From an uncultured Selenomonadales bacterium (GTDB taxonomy: Bacteria; Bacillota; Negativicutes; Selenomonadales; Selenomonadaceae), in contig ONUH01000011.1 in the NCBI GenBank assembly GCA_900321035.1, positions 79,050 to 112,305 on the forward strand: a stretch of 33,256 nt of DNA, in the 5' to 3' direction. This document shows, piece after piece, positions 16,336-23,583 of the stretch. The notes beneath the pieces are model-generated. The model was given only the letters and a program-made list of their open reading frames with translations, searched no databases and was not told the origin of the DNA. Both the position numbers and the translations under genes were made by a program. Within the stretch, counting starts at the first letter, position 1, and every line of letters begins with the position of its first letter.

Positions 16336-17781
16336 CTATTCCTTCTCGTACATCATGACCGTCAGCAAAAATTTCTTCCGTCCGTTTTCTTCCTCTATCT
16401 GTATCTCCATATCGCCCTTGTACTTTTGCGCGCAGCGCCGGATATTCGCAAGTCCCATGCCGTGCATGGCCTTGTCCGGCTTCTTCGTGACGGGCAGTTC
16501 CGCCTCCCCGTCCCACTGCAATTCGCCCGTGAAATCATTCGCCGCCTCGATGAAGAACAGGCGGCCTTTTTCATAAGACCGGACGGATATTTCCCGCGTC
16601 GCCGCCTCGACCGCGTTCGTCAGCGCATTGCTCAGGATCACGCTGACGTCGTAAATATCGAGCCGTCCGTCCTTCGGCCAATGAAAATCGGCGGCGAAAG
16701 CGACGCCCTTTTTCTCCGCCTCCCGACGCGCCTGATGAACGATTACGTCGGTAATCGGATGGCCCGTGTCGTCGGCAAAGTCGAGCCGCGCCACGGCGTC
16801 CGTCATCTGCCCCAGGTACGCGTCTATCTGCGCGTCGCCCTGCGGCGCAATCCGCTTCGCGCAGACGGCGAGGCTCGCGATATGGTTGCGCAGGTCGTGA
16901 CGGAGCCCTTTCAGATCGGCGTAAATCGTCTGCAATTCCTCGACTTCCCGATGCACGCCCGCGACGCTCTGCTCCAGGAGCAGCCGCTTCTGCTCCTCGT
17001 CCTTCGCCTGCACCAAACCGCGGAACAGCATGACCGACGCCACCGCCATGCCGAGCAGCAAAACGCTCGCCATCGGCAGCAGGAGCAGCGTGCTCGGCGC
17101 CCTGTCGTAAATCAGCATCAGCGCGGAATTATCCGCCGACAGCGTCGTCATCCGCACCGTCAGGTCGATCACCAATGCGGCGGCACAGGGGAACAACAGG
17201 AAGAGGCTGTCGTGAAAGCGGAGCGCATAGTCCTTCGGCGGGAAAAAGCGGACAATCCCGCGGAGATACAGCGCCAGCAAGCCGAGCTGCACGATGCGGC
17301 AGCCCGCGATAATCAAAAGCACCGCCGCGTCGTTGGTGAGCTGCATCAGGAAAAGCACTGTCTCCGCCGAAACGCCAAGCGCGACCGCCTCGTTCACCGC
17401 CCAGCTCCAGGCCGGTCCCCACGCGCCGAAAGCCGCGTGCGCCAGCGGGCTGACCGCGAAACGCAGGATATCCCAGCCGACGACGAAGCTCGCGGCGACA
17501 AACGTCTGTCTGGACTTATCCTTTTCAAAAAACGCGCCCTGCAGGAAAAATAAAAGCGCAAACTGCGGAATGACCATGAAAAATCGTTCGTAAGGCTTCC
17601 AGCTCTCCGTCAATACAGAAAAGCCGAATTGCATAATCGCGTAAACCGCCGCCCAACAAAACGCCGCCCACCGTCGGCTCTCAAAATCCGCCCGCAGGAA
17701 CTTTTCCGCGTACCAAAAGGAAAGCGCTCCCGCCAAAAGCTGCACGAAAAATTCCAGCGCGTCCACAGCAGTATCAGACAT
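16336..17781 (-). CDS. AgrC-type sensor histidine kinase (GHKL)
   Basis: The protein has 481 residues. Residues 1-255 contain about six to eight membrane segments. A coiled coil (257-290) leads to the H-box LRHDLRNHI (phospho-acceptor H295), followed by the N-box VILSNALTNAVEA (N385, N389) and the G-box MHGMGLANIRRCAQKYKG (440-456). This is the HPK10 (AgrC/ComD-like) class that pairs with LytTR regulators, and the LytTR gene lies just upstream on the same strand, though a terminator separates them. No peptide-precursor gene is seen beside it. The ATG at 17781 follows GGAGGGG. The promoter carries a 47-bp element shared with the regulator gene. Confidence 0.92.
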   Translation of the reverse strand: MSDTAVDALEFFVQLLAGALSFWYAEKFLRADFESRRWAAFCWAAVYAIMQFGFSVLTESWKPYERFFMVIPQFALLFFLQGAFFEKDKSRQTFVAASFVVGWDILRFAVSPLAHAAFGAWGPAWSWAVNEAVALGVSAETVLFLMQLTNDAAVLLIIAGCRIVQLGLLALYLRGIVRFFPPKDYALRFHDSLFLLFPCAAALVIDLTVRMTTLSADNSALMLIYDRAPSTLLLLPMASVLLLGMAVASVMLFRGLVQAKDEEQKRLLLEQSVAGVHREVEELQTIYADLKGLRHDLRNHIASLAVCAKRIAPQGDAQIDAYLGQMTDAVARLDFADDTGHPITDVIVHQARREAEKKGVAFAADFHWPKDGRLDIYDVSVILSNALTNAVEAATREISVRSYEKGRLFFIEAANDFTGELQWDGEAELPVTKKPDKAMHGMGLANIRRCAQKYKGDMEIQIEEENGRKKFLLTVMMYEKE

Positions 17782-17807
17782 CAGGAATCCCCTCCGTGCT
17801 TAATGAT

Positions 17808-17873
17808 ACTATACCACAGAACGAATGGCAAAAACCGCAGCCCGTCGCGAACGACGGCGATTTCGGCGCGAAA
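17808..17873 (-). promoter_or_regulatory. Promoter of the kinase gene with shared 47-bp element
   Basis: TATAGT (17808-17813, minus strand) lies 26 bp before the kinase ATG. Thirteen bases further upstream starts a 47-bp element (17827-17873) that matches 18723-18769 at 39 of 47 positions without gaps. The -35 region falls inside the element (GCGGTTTTTGCC on the minus strand). Confidence 0.65.
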
Positions 17874-17890
17874 TGCGAAGTCTTTATATA

Positions 17891-17927
17891 AAAGGAAGCG
17901 TCCGGCACAAAGCCGGACGCTTCCTTT
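17891..17927. terminator. Terminator after the LytTR regulator gene
   Basis: A perfect 16-bp stem (AAAGGAAGCGTCCGGC, 17891-17906; partner 17912-17927) has a 5-base loop. T runs flank it on both strands. It lies directly after the regulator's stop and before the promoter of the kinase gene. Confidence 0.92.
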
Positions 17928-17931
17928 TTTT

Positions 17932-18681
17932 TCATACATGCACGACGCCGCCGCTTTTCGCGTAGCGCAAATACGTTTTCACGAAATCCGCGTACTTCTT
18001 TTCCGCCAGCAAAAGCTGCTCGCCGTTTTCAAGGCGGATCGTGCGCGGCCCGTAGTCGGCGATTTGCGCCAAGTTGACGATGTAGCAGCGATGACAGCGG
18101 TAAAAGTCCTCGCCCAACGCGGCCTCCATCGTCTCCATCGAGCGGCGGATCTCATGGGCGCCCTCCGTCATGTGAATGGCGACTTTCTTGTTCCGGCTCT
18201 CCAAATAAAGAATATCCCGCAGCGCGACCTTTCGCATGATCCCGTCCAGCTTCAGCAGGATATGGCGGCCTTCCCGGCGGCGCGTCGCCTCGGCCTCCGC
18301 CCATGCGGCGCAAAGCACCTCGGCGAACTTCTTCCCGTCCACGGGTTTCACCAGATACTGGAATGCGTGGACGTCGAAAGCCTCCTCCATATAGTCGCGA
18401 TACCCCGTCACGAAAACGATGACCGCGCCCGCGCCGCCCCGTTCCCGCGCCCGGATCTCCCGCGCGGCTTCCAGCCCGTCCGCGCCCTGCACGTCCAAAA
18501 AGTAAATCGCGAAATCTTCCTCCGAGCGCAAAATCTCGTCCCCGAACGCAAACGTGCCGATCCGCGCCTCCGGCTTCTCCTTCGCGATCATGGCGGCCAT
18601 CTCGTCGCGCAAATTTTCATTCGGCTCGCAGACCGCGACGGAAATCCCCGCCCGCGCGTCTGAACTTCTCTGCTCCTCCAT
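17932..18681 (-). CDS. LytTR-family response regulator
   Basis: The protein has 249 residues. The receiver domain (12-125) has phospho-acceptor D63 (IYFLDVQG), T92 (VFVTGY) and K112 (LVKPVDG). The LytTR DNA-binding domain (140-240) has LLKLDGIMRKVALRDILYLE and FYRCHRCYIVNLAQI. This AgrA/LytR type binds paired 9-bp repeats upstream of its targets. The ATG at 18681 is preferred: GGAGGGAATTTTC precedes it, while an upstream in-frame ATG (18696) overlaps that ribosome site. The partner is the AgrC-type kinase downstream; having separate promoters with the same element suggests co-control. Confidence 0.93.
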   Translation of the reverse strand: MEEQRSSDARAGISVAVCEPNENLRDEMAAMIAKEKPEARIGTFAFGDEILRSEEDFAIYFLDVQGADGLEAAREIRARERGGAGAVIVFVTGYRDYMEEAFDVHAFQYLVKPVDGKKFAEVLCAAWAEAEATRRREGRHILLKLDGIMRKVALRDILYLESRNKKVAIHMTEGAHEIRRSMETMEAALGEDFYRCHRCYIVNLAQIADYGPRTIRLENGEQLLLAEKKYADFVKTYLRYAKSGGVVHV

Positions 18682-18704
18682 GAAAATTCCCTCCATTTTA
18701 TTCT

Positions 18705-18769
18705 ACTATATCATAAAATCGAGGCAAAAACCGCCGCAAGGCGCGAACGGCGGTTTTTTCGGCGCGAAA
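18705..18769 (-). promoter_or_regulatory. Promoter of the LytTR gene with shared 47-bp element
   Basis: TATAGT (18705-18710, minus strand) lies 23 bp before the ATG. The 47-bp element (18723-18769) starts 12 bp further upstream. Here it also forms a stem CCGCCG/CGGCGG (18731-18736 with 18748-18753) flanked by A and T runs, so it could act as a terminator too. Confidence 0.65.
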
Positions 18770-18805
18770 AAACGCATCGGCGAAAATTTCGCCGATGCGT
18801 TTTTT
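18767..18805. terminator. Bidirectional terminator after the ABC operon
   Basis: CGCATCGGCGAAA (18773-18785) pairs with TTTCGCCGATGCG (18787-18799), flanked by A6 and T6. It ends the minus-strand ABC importer operon, whose last gene stops at 18818. Confidence 0.9.
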
Positions 18806-18817
18806 GATTTTAGGTAT

Positions 18818-19612
18818 TTACGACAGCAGCAAACTGTCGCTGGTCATTTCGCTGCCCGCCGCCTGCTCGAACATTTTCAGGAGGTCGGGGACGGTCAGCC
18901 GTTTCTTTTCCTCACCGGCCACGTCGATCAGGATACGGCCTTCGTACATCATGATGAGCCGATTTCCCAGCGCCAGCGCGTCGCGCATATTGTGGGTGAT
19001 CATCAGCGTCGTCAGGTTCCGCCCTTCGACGATGGTCTTCGTGATGCGGAGCACCTGCGCGGCCGTCTTCGGGTCGAGGGCCGCCGTGTGCTCGTCCAGG
19101 AGCAGCAGCTTCGGCGAAGCCATGGTCGCCATCAGGAGCGTCAGCGCCTGCCGCTGTCCGCCGGACAGGAGGCCGACTTTCGACTCCAGACGGTCTTCCA
19201 GTCCCAGCCCGAGCGACAAAAGCAGCTCGCGGTATTCCTGCCGCTTTTCCTCCGACGAGCTCCATGCCAGCGTCGGCCTGCGCCCGCGCCGCTCAGCGAT
19301 GGCGAGATTTTCCTCGATCATCATGCCCGCCGCCGTGCCCATCATCGGGTCCTGAAATACGCGGCCGATATATTTAGCGCGCCGATACTCGGGCCATCGC
19401 GTGATATCCTCGCCGTCGATGAAGATTTTCCCGCGGTCCACGAAGAACGTGCCCGCGATGGAATTCATCAGCGTGGACTTGCCCGCGCCGTTGCCGCCGA
19501 TGACCGTGACGAACTCGCCGGGAGCGAGATGCAGCGAAAGCCCCGTCAGCGCGACTTTTTCAGTGATCGTGCCGGGATTGAAGGTCTTTGCGATGTTCTC
19601 GATGCGAAGCAA
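18818..19612 (-). CDS. ABC importer ATP-binding protein (TrpZ-type)
   Basis: The protein has 264 residues, a full-length ATPase. Walker A is GGNGAGKST (39-47), the Q-loop is VFQDP (Q87), the signature LSGGQRQ (149-155), Walker B LLLLDE (169-174), with the H-loop in LMITHNMRDA. A DIDGEDITRWPEYRRAKYIG-like stretch fits ATPases that serve ABC_sub_bind importers. The start is TTG, placed directly after the TGA of the permease gene, with AAGGGCGG as ribosome site. It is the last gene of the operon binding protein, permease, ATPase. It powers import of a small solute; the substrate (tryptophan in characterised relatives) is not proven here. Confidence 0.92.
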   Translation of the reverse strand: MLRIENIAKTFNPGTITEKVALTGLSLHLAPGEFVTVIGGNGAGKSTLMNSIAGTFFVDRGKIFIDGEDITRWPEYRRAKYIGRVFQDPMMGTAAGMMIEENLAIAERRGRRPTLAWSSSEEKRQEYRELLLSLGLGLEDRLESKVGLLSGGQRQALTLLMATMASPKLLLLDEHTAALDPKTAAQVLRITKTIVEGRNLTTLMITHNMRDALALGNRLIMMYEGRILIDVAGEEKKRLTVPDLLKMFEQAAGSEMTSDSLLLS

Positions 19613-20497
19613 TCAATCCACCGCCCTTCTGCGCCGTTCCTTGACTTTGCCCTGGAGCAGCGGAAGCGCCAGCGCGGCGGCGACGAGAATCGCCGTGAAG
19701 AGTTTCAGGTCGTTGGGCGGCATGCCCATTTGCAGCACCACCGCGATGACGATGCGATAGACGACGGACCCCAGCACCACCGAGATCAGGCAGCGCCAAA
19801 AGCTCGCCGTGCCGAACAGCACTTCGCCGATGATGACCGACGCAAGGCCGATGACGATCGTGCCGACGCCCATTCCCACGTCCGCGAAGCCGTTGGACTG
19901 CGCGACGAGCGCGCCGGACACCGCCACGAGCCCGTTGGACAGCAGCAGGCCGAGAATGATCGTCACATCCGTATTGACGCCGTTGGCGCGGATCATATTC
20001 GGGTTGAAGCCCGTAGCGCGGATTGCCGCGCCGATTTCCGTACCGAAAAACCAATAGCAGAGGACGCCGATCAGCAGCACCACGAAGAGCCCCACGGCGA
20101 AGACCACCATCTGCGGGTCCTCCGAGATCCAGCCGAACTGGGTGAAAAGCGTATCAATCCGAAGCAGCGGCAGATTCGCCTTGCCCATGACGCGAAGGTT
20201 CACCGAGTACAGCGCGATCATCGTCAGGATGCCCGAGAGCAGCGCCGGAATCTTGAATTTCGTGGTCAGGATTCCCGTGACGACGCCTGAAAGCATGCCC
20301 GCAAAGCACGCGACGAAAATCGCCGGAATCGGCGACCAGCCTGCCACAAGCAGAGAAGCCGCCACCGCAGCGCCGAGCGGGAAGCTGCCCTCGACGGTCA
20401 GGTCCGCCACGTCCAGCACCCGAAATGTCAGATAAACGCCAATCGCAAGAACGGACCAAAGCAGGCCCTGTGATATAGTTGGAATGATTAAATCCAA
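19613..20497 (-). CDS. ABC importer permease (TrpY-type)
   Basis: The protein has 294 residues with eight or more membrane segments and the FRVLDVADLTVEGSFPLGAA motif near the N-terminus seen in branched-chain/ABC_sub_bind-type permeases (BPD_transp_2). The cytoplasmic coupling segment is near GAAIRATGFNPNMIRANGVN. The start is TTG. Its ribosome site TTAGGAG (20508-20514, minus strand) has the same sequence as one unit of the heptad repeats. The ATPase gene abuts its stop. The binding-protein gene lies 125 bp upstream with an inverted heptad array between them. Confidence 0.9.
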   Translation of the reverse strand: MDLIIPTISQGLLWSVLAIGVYLTFRVLDVADLTVEGSFPLGAAVAASLLVAGWSPIPAIFVACFAGMLSGVVTGILTTKFKIPALLSGILTMIALYSVNLRVMGKANLPLLRIDTLFTQFGWISEDPQMVVFAVGLFVVLLIGVLCYWFFGTEIGAAIRATGFNPNMIRANGVNTDVTIILGLLLSNGLVAVSGALVAQSNGFADVGMGVGTIVIGLASVIIGEVLFGTASFWRCLISVVLGSVVYRIVIAVVLQMGMPPNDLKLFTAILVAAALALPLLQGKVKERRRRAVD

Positions 20498-20507
20498 ATT
20501 GGTTCTA

Positions 20508-20618
20508 CTCCTAACGAATTATGATGCCCATAAAAAGTGAGGAGTTAGGAGAGAGGAGTGAGGAATTATTCGCGCGTGCACGCATTGATAACTCCTCACT
20601 CCTCACTCCGCACTCCTA
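20508..20618. repeat. Inverted pair of 7-bp repeat arrays inside an ABC operon
   Basis: Left array: AGTGAG, GAGTTAG, GAGAGAG, GAGTGAG, GAATTAT (20536-20569). Right array: ACTCCTC, ACTCCTC, ACTCCGC, ACTCCTA (20591-20618). A 21-bp GC-rich spacer lies between. A single extra unit CTCCTAA is at 20508-20514 and acts as ribosome site of the permease. This is the best-conserved inverted pair in the window. Confidence 0.88.
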
Positions 20619-20622
20619 ATTT

Positions 20623-21633
20623 TTACTGAATGATTTCCGCCGATTTCATCACATCGTCGGGAATCTTGACGCCGAGAGCGTCGGCGCTCTTCTTGTTGAC
20701 ACTCGCCTTCAGGTCCTTCGCAGTCTGGATCGGCATATCGGCAGGCTTTTTCTTGCCGTCGAGAATGTCCGCGCCCATGTCGCCCGTCTGGAGGCCCAGT
20801 TTGTAATAGTCGATGCCGTAGGTAGCGAGGCCGCCGGCCTTGACCATGTTTTCCTCACCGCAGATGACCGGTTTCTTCGCCGGGTCGGTGACGGAAAGCA
20901 GCGTTGGCATCGCGCTGGCCAGCACGTTGTCCGTCGGCGCATAGAACGCGTCCACTTTCGACACCAGGCTCTGCGCCGCCTGCTGAATATCGTTGACCGT
21001 CGAGATCGTCGCCGTCTCCACCTTCAGGCCCTTCGACGCGGCATATTCCTTCATCGCCTTGACCTGCACCTCGGAGTTGACCTCGCTGGAGCAATAGATG
21101 ACGCCCACCGTCTTCGCGTTCGGGCAGAACTTCATCAAGAGGTCCACCTGTTCCTTGATCGGGTTCATATCGCTGGTGCCGGTCACATTGCCGCCCGGCT
21201 TCGCGTTGGACTTCACGAGCTTCGCGCTCTCATAGTCGGTGATCGCCGTGCCGACGATGGGGATATCCTTCGTGGCGTTGGCAACGGTCTGCGCCGCCGG
21301 CGTCGCGATCGCGCAGATCAGGTTCGCTTTATTGGAGATGAACCGCTGGGAAATGTTCGCAAGGTTCGACTGGTCGGCCTGCGCGTTCTGGCGGTCGATC
21401 TCGATGTTCTTGCCTTCCTCGTAGCCGCGCTTCTTCAGCCCGTCCACGAAGCCCTTGTTCGCCGCGTCAAGCGCATTGTGCTCGACAAGCTGCACGATGC
21501 CGACCTTGTACATCTTCTTGCCGTCTTCGGTCTTCTTCTGACCGCCGCCGCCTCCGCAGCCGGCGATAATGCCCGCCGTCAGCACCGCCGTCACACCCAT
21601 GATAAGATGTTTCCACTTCTTGCCCTTCATCAT
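20623..21633 (-). CDS. ABC substrate-binding lipoprotein (ABC_sub_bind, TrpX-type)
   Basis: The protein has 336 residues. The lipobox IIAGC places the acylated cysteine at residue 26, followed by a Gly linker. The mature protein is a periplasmic-binding fold of the ABC_sub_bind family (PF04392): VGIVQLVEHNALDAANKGFV, KNIEIDRQNAQADQSNLANI, LICAIATPAAQTVANATKDI, PIVGTAITDYESAKLV, TGTSDMNPIKEQVDLL and VDAFYAPTDNVLASAM. ATG 21633 is followed by a second ATG; GGAGGGG lies eight or more bases upstream. Relatives bind tryptophan or other aromatic or small amides; the ligand here is unknown. It is first in the operon. Confidence 0.93.
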   Translation of the reverse strand: MMKGKKWKHLIMGVTAVLTAGIIAGCGGGGGQKKTEDGKKMYKVGIVQLVEHNALDAANKGFVDGLKKRGYEEGKNIEIDRQNAQADQSNLANISQRFISNKANLICAIATPAAQTVANATKDIPIVGTAITDYESAKLVKSNAKPGGNVTGTSDMNPIKEQVDLLMKFCPNAKTVGVIYCSSEVNSEVQVKAMKEYAASKGLKVETATISTVNDIQQAAQSLVSKVDAFYAPTDNVLASAMPTLLSVTDPAKKPVICGEENMVKAGGLATYGIDYYKLGLQTGDMGADILDGKKKPADMPIQTAKDLKASVNKKSADALGVKIPDDVMKSAEIIQ

Positions 21634-21663
21634 TGCTTTGCCCCTCCATACATTTCATTTGAC

Positions 21664-21696
21664 CTGCCGAGCTGGTCGGCAAGTATTTTAATTATA
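21664..21696 (-). promoter_or_regulatory. Promoter and possible operator of the ABC operon
   Basis: TATAAT on the minus strand (21691-21696) has a weak -35 (TGGATT, 17 bp upstream). Just downstream is an inverted repeat TGCCGA/TCGGCA around five bases (21664-21680), placed like an operator. The leader is about 55 bases, too short for a T-box. Confidence 0.5.
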
Positions 21697-21743
21697 TATG
21701 ATAATGGATGAAAAATCCACCGCTTTATTTAATCATCCTTTAA

Positions 21744-21772
21744 TTGCAAATTCAGTCTGCAAGGCTTACAAT
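21744..21772 (+). promoter_or_regulatory. Sigma-A promoter for the first M48 gene
   Basis: TTGCAA (21744-21749) and TACAAT (21767-21772) are 17 bp apart. It lies 33 bp before the ATG and diverges from the ABC operon promoter. Confidence 0.75.
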
Positions 21773-21805
21773 TTAAAAAGAAATCACCGACGGGAGGACT
21801 TTGCC

Positions 21806-23470
21806 ATGAAAGCAATCCGAATCTTGAAAAAACTTCGCATGGGCGCGCTGGCTGCAGGCGTTTCGGCTGCGCTGCTCGTTCCCGCGCCGCAGCCTGCCGA
21901 GGCCAGCATCCTCATCGACGCCATCACCGGCGTCATCGGCGCAGGCGTCGCATACAACAATTACTTAGGCCAGCTCTTGGGCATGGGCAACAGCCCCGTC
22001 GTCCAGAAAAAGCTGCTCGATCAAGACGTGGCGAAACGGGGACAGGACGAGTCGGAGGAAACCCGCGCCCTCGTGGACGGCGTGATGAACCAACTGATTG
22101 AGCGCGGCGAATACGCTCTGGCGGCGGACTCTCTGCCCTTCCGCTGGAGCGTCAACGCCGACGACTCCTTCAACGCGTCCTGTACCGCAGCCGACTATGT
22201 GAGCATCAACCGCGGTCTCGTCACCGCCCTGCACGGCGACAGGGACGAGCTGGCAGGCGTCCTCGCCCACGAAATGATCCACGGCCTTCATCAGCACATC
22301 CCTTACGACGTGGCGAAGCAGGTCGCCATCCAGACCGGCGTATCGTCGCTTTCCGGCGGGGCTCTGACCAGCTATCTGGCAAATGTCCTGACGAACTACA
22401 ACGCGGCGAAAAATATCACCGCGCCTTCGGAAAAAGACGCCGACGAATCCGGCTTTTGGCTGATGGCCAGCGCGGGCTTCAACCCCGGCGGCTTCCCCGC
22501 CATGATTCACAGGATGCCCGACAGCCACGCCGAATCCGTCATCAATCCCGACGACCATCCGGAAACCTCCAACCGCCTGAAGCGCGGCCTGCAATGGATG
22601 AACGAGTATAGCTTCGGCCATGTGGAGGCGAAAGACGACGCCGTCTTCATCGACGGCCAGCATTTTCTGACCCTGGCCCCCACGGAAGAGTACAGTGCGA
22701 AAGAACGCGCCTGTCTCGTAGCGGGCGGCATCGCCAAAGGCATCCACGATCACGCTCTGGTCTCCGCGTGGCATTTCACGAAACAGCCCGACGGTTCCGT
22801 GGATTATCTGGACGGCAGCGACCCCTATCGCCATCTGAAAGCCGCCGTCGCCGAAGCCGGCCTCGGCGCGCAGCTCGAAACCCTCGTGAACGCTGCCTAC
22901 ACGAAGGACCGCGACAGCGGCAACCGGGAGAAATATCTGGAAAAGGAACAGGAACGCCGGGAAGATATCGAAAAACAGAAAGAGAAATCCCTGCGCAACA
23001 AGAAAAAGAACATCGACAGCTATAAGGACAAGAGCCTGACCTACAACGCGCTCAATCTTCCCGACCTCGCCCTCCACGAAGCAGACCGGCTCCTTGCCTG
23101 CCAGCCGGACGAGGAAGCGCAGGCGTGGGCCCACGCCGAGCGGGGCAGCGCGTTTTACCAGCTTGATATGTACGATACGGCTCTTTCCGAGCTGAATCTT
23201 GCGGCTAACCTCTCGCCGAAGCAGGCCCGCACTTACCTCTATCGCGGGTACACGCACCACGCTCTCGGCAACTACGACGCGGCCCTCACGGACAGCCTGA
23301 CCGCGGAAAAACTCGCCCCCGGCGTTTTCGCCGCGAACCTGCGGCTCCAGGGCATGAGCTACGAAGCGAAGGGCGAGGACGCGCTGGCGATCCAGGCCTA
23401 TCGCGCCTACCTCGAAAAGAACCCGAAAGGCGACGTGCCCGAAAAATACGCCGACGCCTTGGTGCGATGA
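21806..23470 (+). CDS. Exported M48 metallopeptidase with TPR region (554 aa)
   Basis: The ATG at 21806 follows GGGAGGA. The signal peptide (MKAIRILKKLRMGALAAGVS, cleavage near AEA, residues 31-33) sends it to the periplasm. The catalytic zinc motif HEMIH (155-159) and third ligand in EKDADESG (E209) are intact, as in M48 (HtpX/Ste24/BepA-like) peptidases. The middle (ASAGFNPGGFPAMIHRMPDS, then PDDHPETSNRLKR) is usual for this family. A charged coiled coil (about 395-435) leads to TPR-like repeats at the C-terminus (AWAHAERGSAFYQLDMYDTA; TYLYRGYTHHALGNYDAALT). BepA in proteobacteria uses the same M48-TPR layout for outer-membrane quality control; that role here is inferred. A close paralogue follows. 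Confidence 0.9.
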   Translation: MKAIRILKKLRMGALAAGVSAALLVPAPQPAEASILIDAITGVIGAGVAYNNYLGQLLGMGNSPVVQKKLLDQDVAKRGQDESEETRALVDGVMNQLIERGEYALAADSLPFRWSVNADDSFNASCTAADYVSINRGLVTALHGDRDELAGVLAHEMIHGLHQHIPYDVAKQVAIQTGVSSLSGGALTSYLANVLTNYNAAKNITAPSEKDADESGFWLMASAGFNPGGFPAMIHRMPDSHAESVINPDDHPETSNRLKRGLQWMNEYSFGHVEAKDDAVFIDGQHFLTLAPTEEYSAKERACLVAGGIAKGIHDHALVSAWHFTKQPDGSVDYLDGSDPYRHLKAAVAEAGLGAQLETLVNAAYTKDRDSGNREKYLEKEQERREDIEKQKEKSLRNKKKNIDSYKDKSLTYNALNLPDLALHEADRLLACQPDEEAQAWAHAERGSAFYQLDMYDTALSELNLAANLSPKQARTYLYRGYTHHALGNYDAALTDSLTAEKLAPGVFAANLRLQGMSYEAKGEDALAIQAYRAYLEKNPKGDVPEKYADALVR

Positions 23471-23478
23471 CGAGACAG

Positions 23479-23505
23479 CCCCGGGGACTTGCCCCGGGGT
23501 GCTTT
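23479..23505 (+). terminator. Terminator between the two M48 genes
   Basis: CCCCGGGG (23479-23486) pairs with CCCCGGGG (23492-23499) with loop ACTTG, followed by TGCTTTT. The stem is very GC-rich and the T run short. Confidence 0.7.
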
Positions 23506-23538
23506 TCATAATTCCTCCATGCGGGTTTTCTGCCATTG

Positions 23539-23547
23539 TGCTATGAT
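23539..23547 (+). promoter_or_regulatory. Extended -10 promoter for the second M48 gene
   Basis: TGCTATGAT has the TGn extension directly before TATGAT (23542-23547). No good -35 is present. It is 36 bp before the ATG. Confidence 0.55.
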
Positions 23548-23583
23548 GATGAACGAACTTTGAACAAACGGAGGGGATTCCCC

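Noticed and set aside
20498..20622. T-box or other riboswitch for the TrpXYZ-like importer
   Set aside because: The gap lies after the binding-protein gene and consists of heptad arrays. The leader before the first gene (about 55 bases) is also too short, and no T-box motif was seen.
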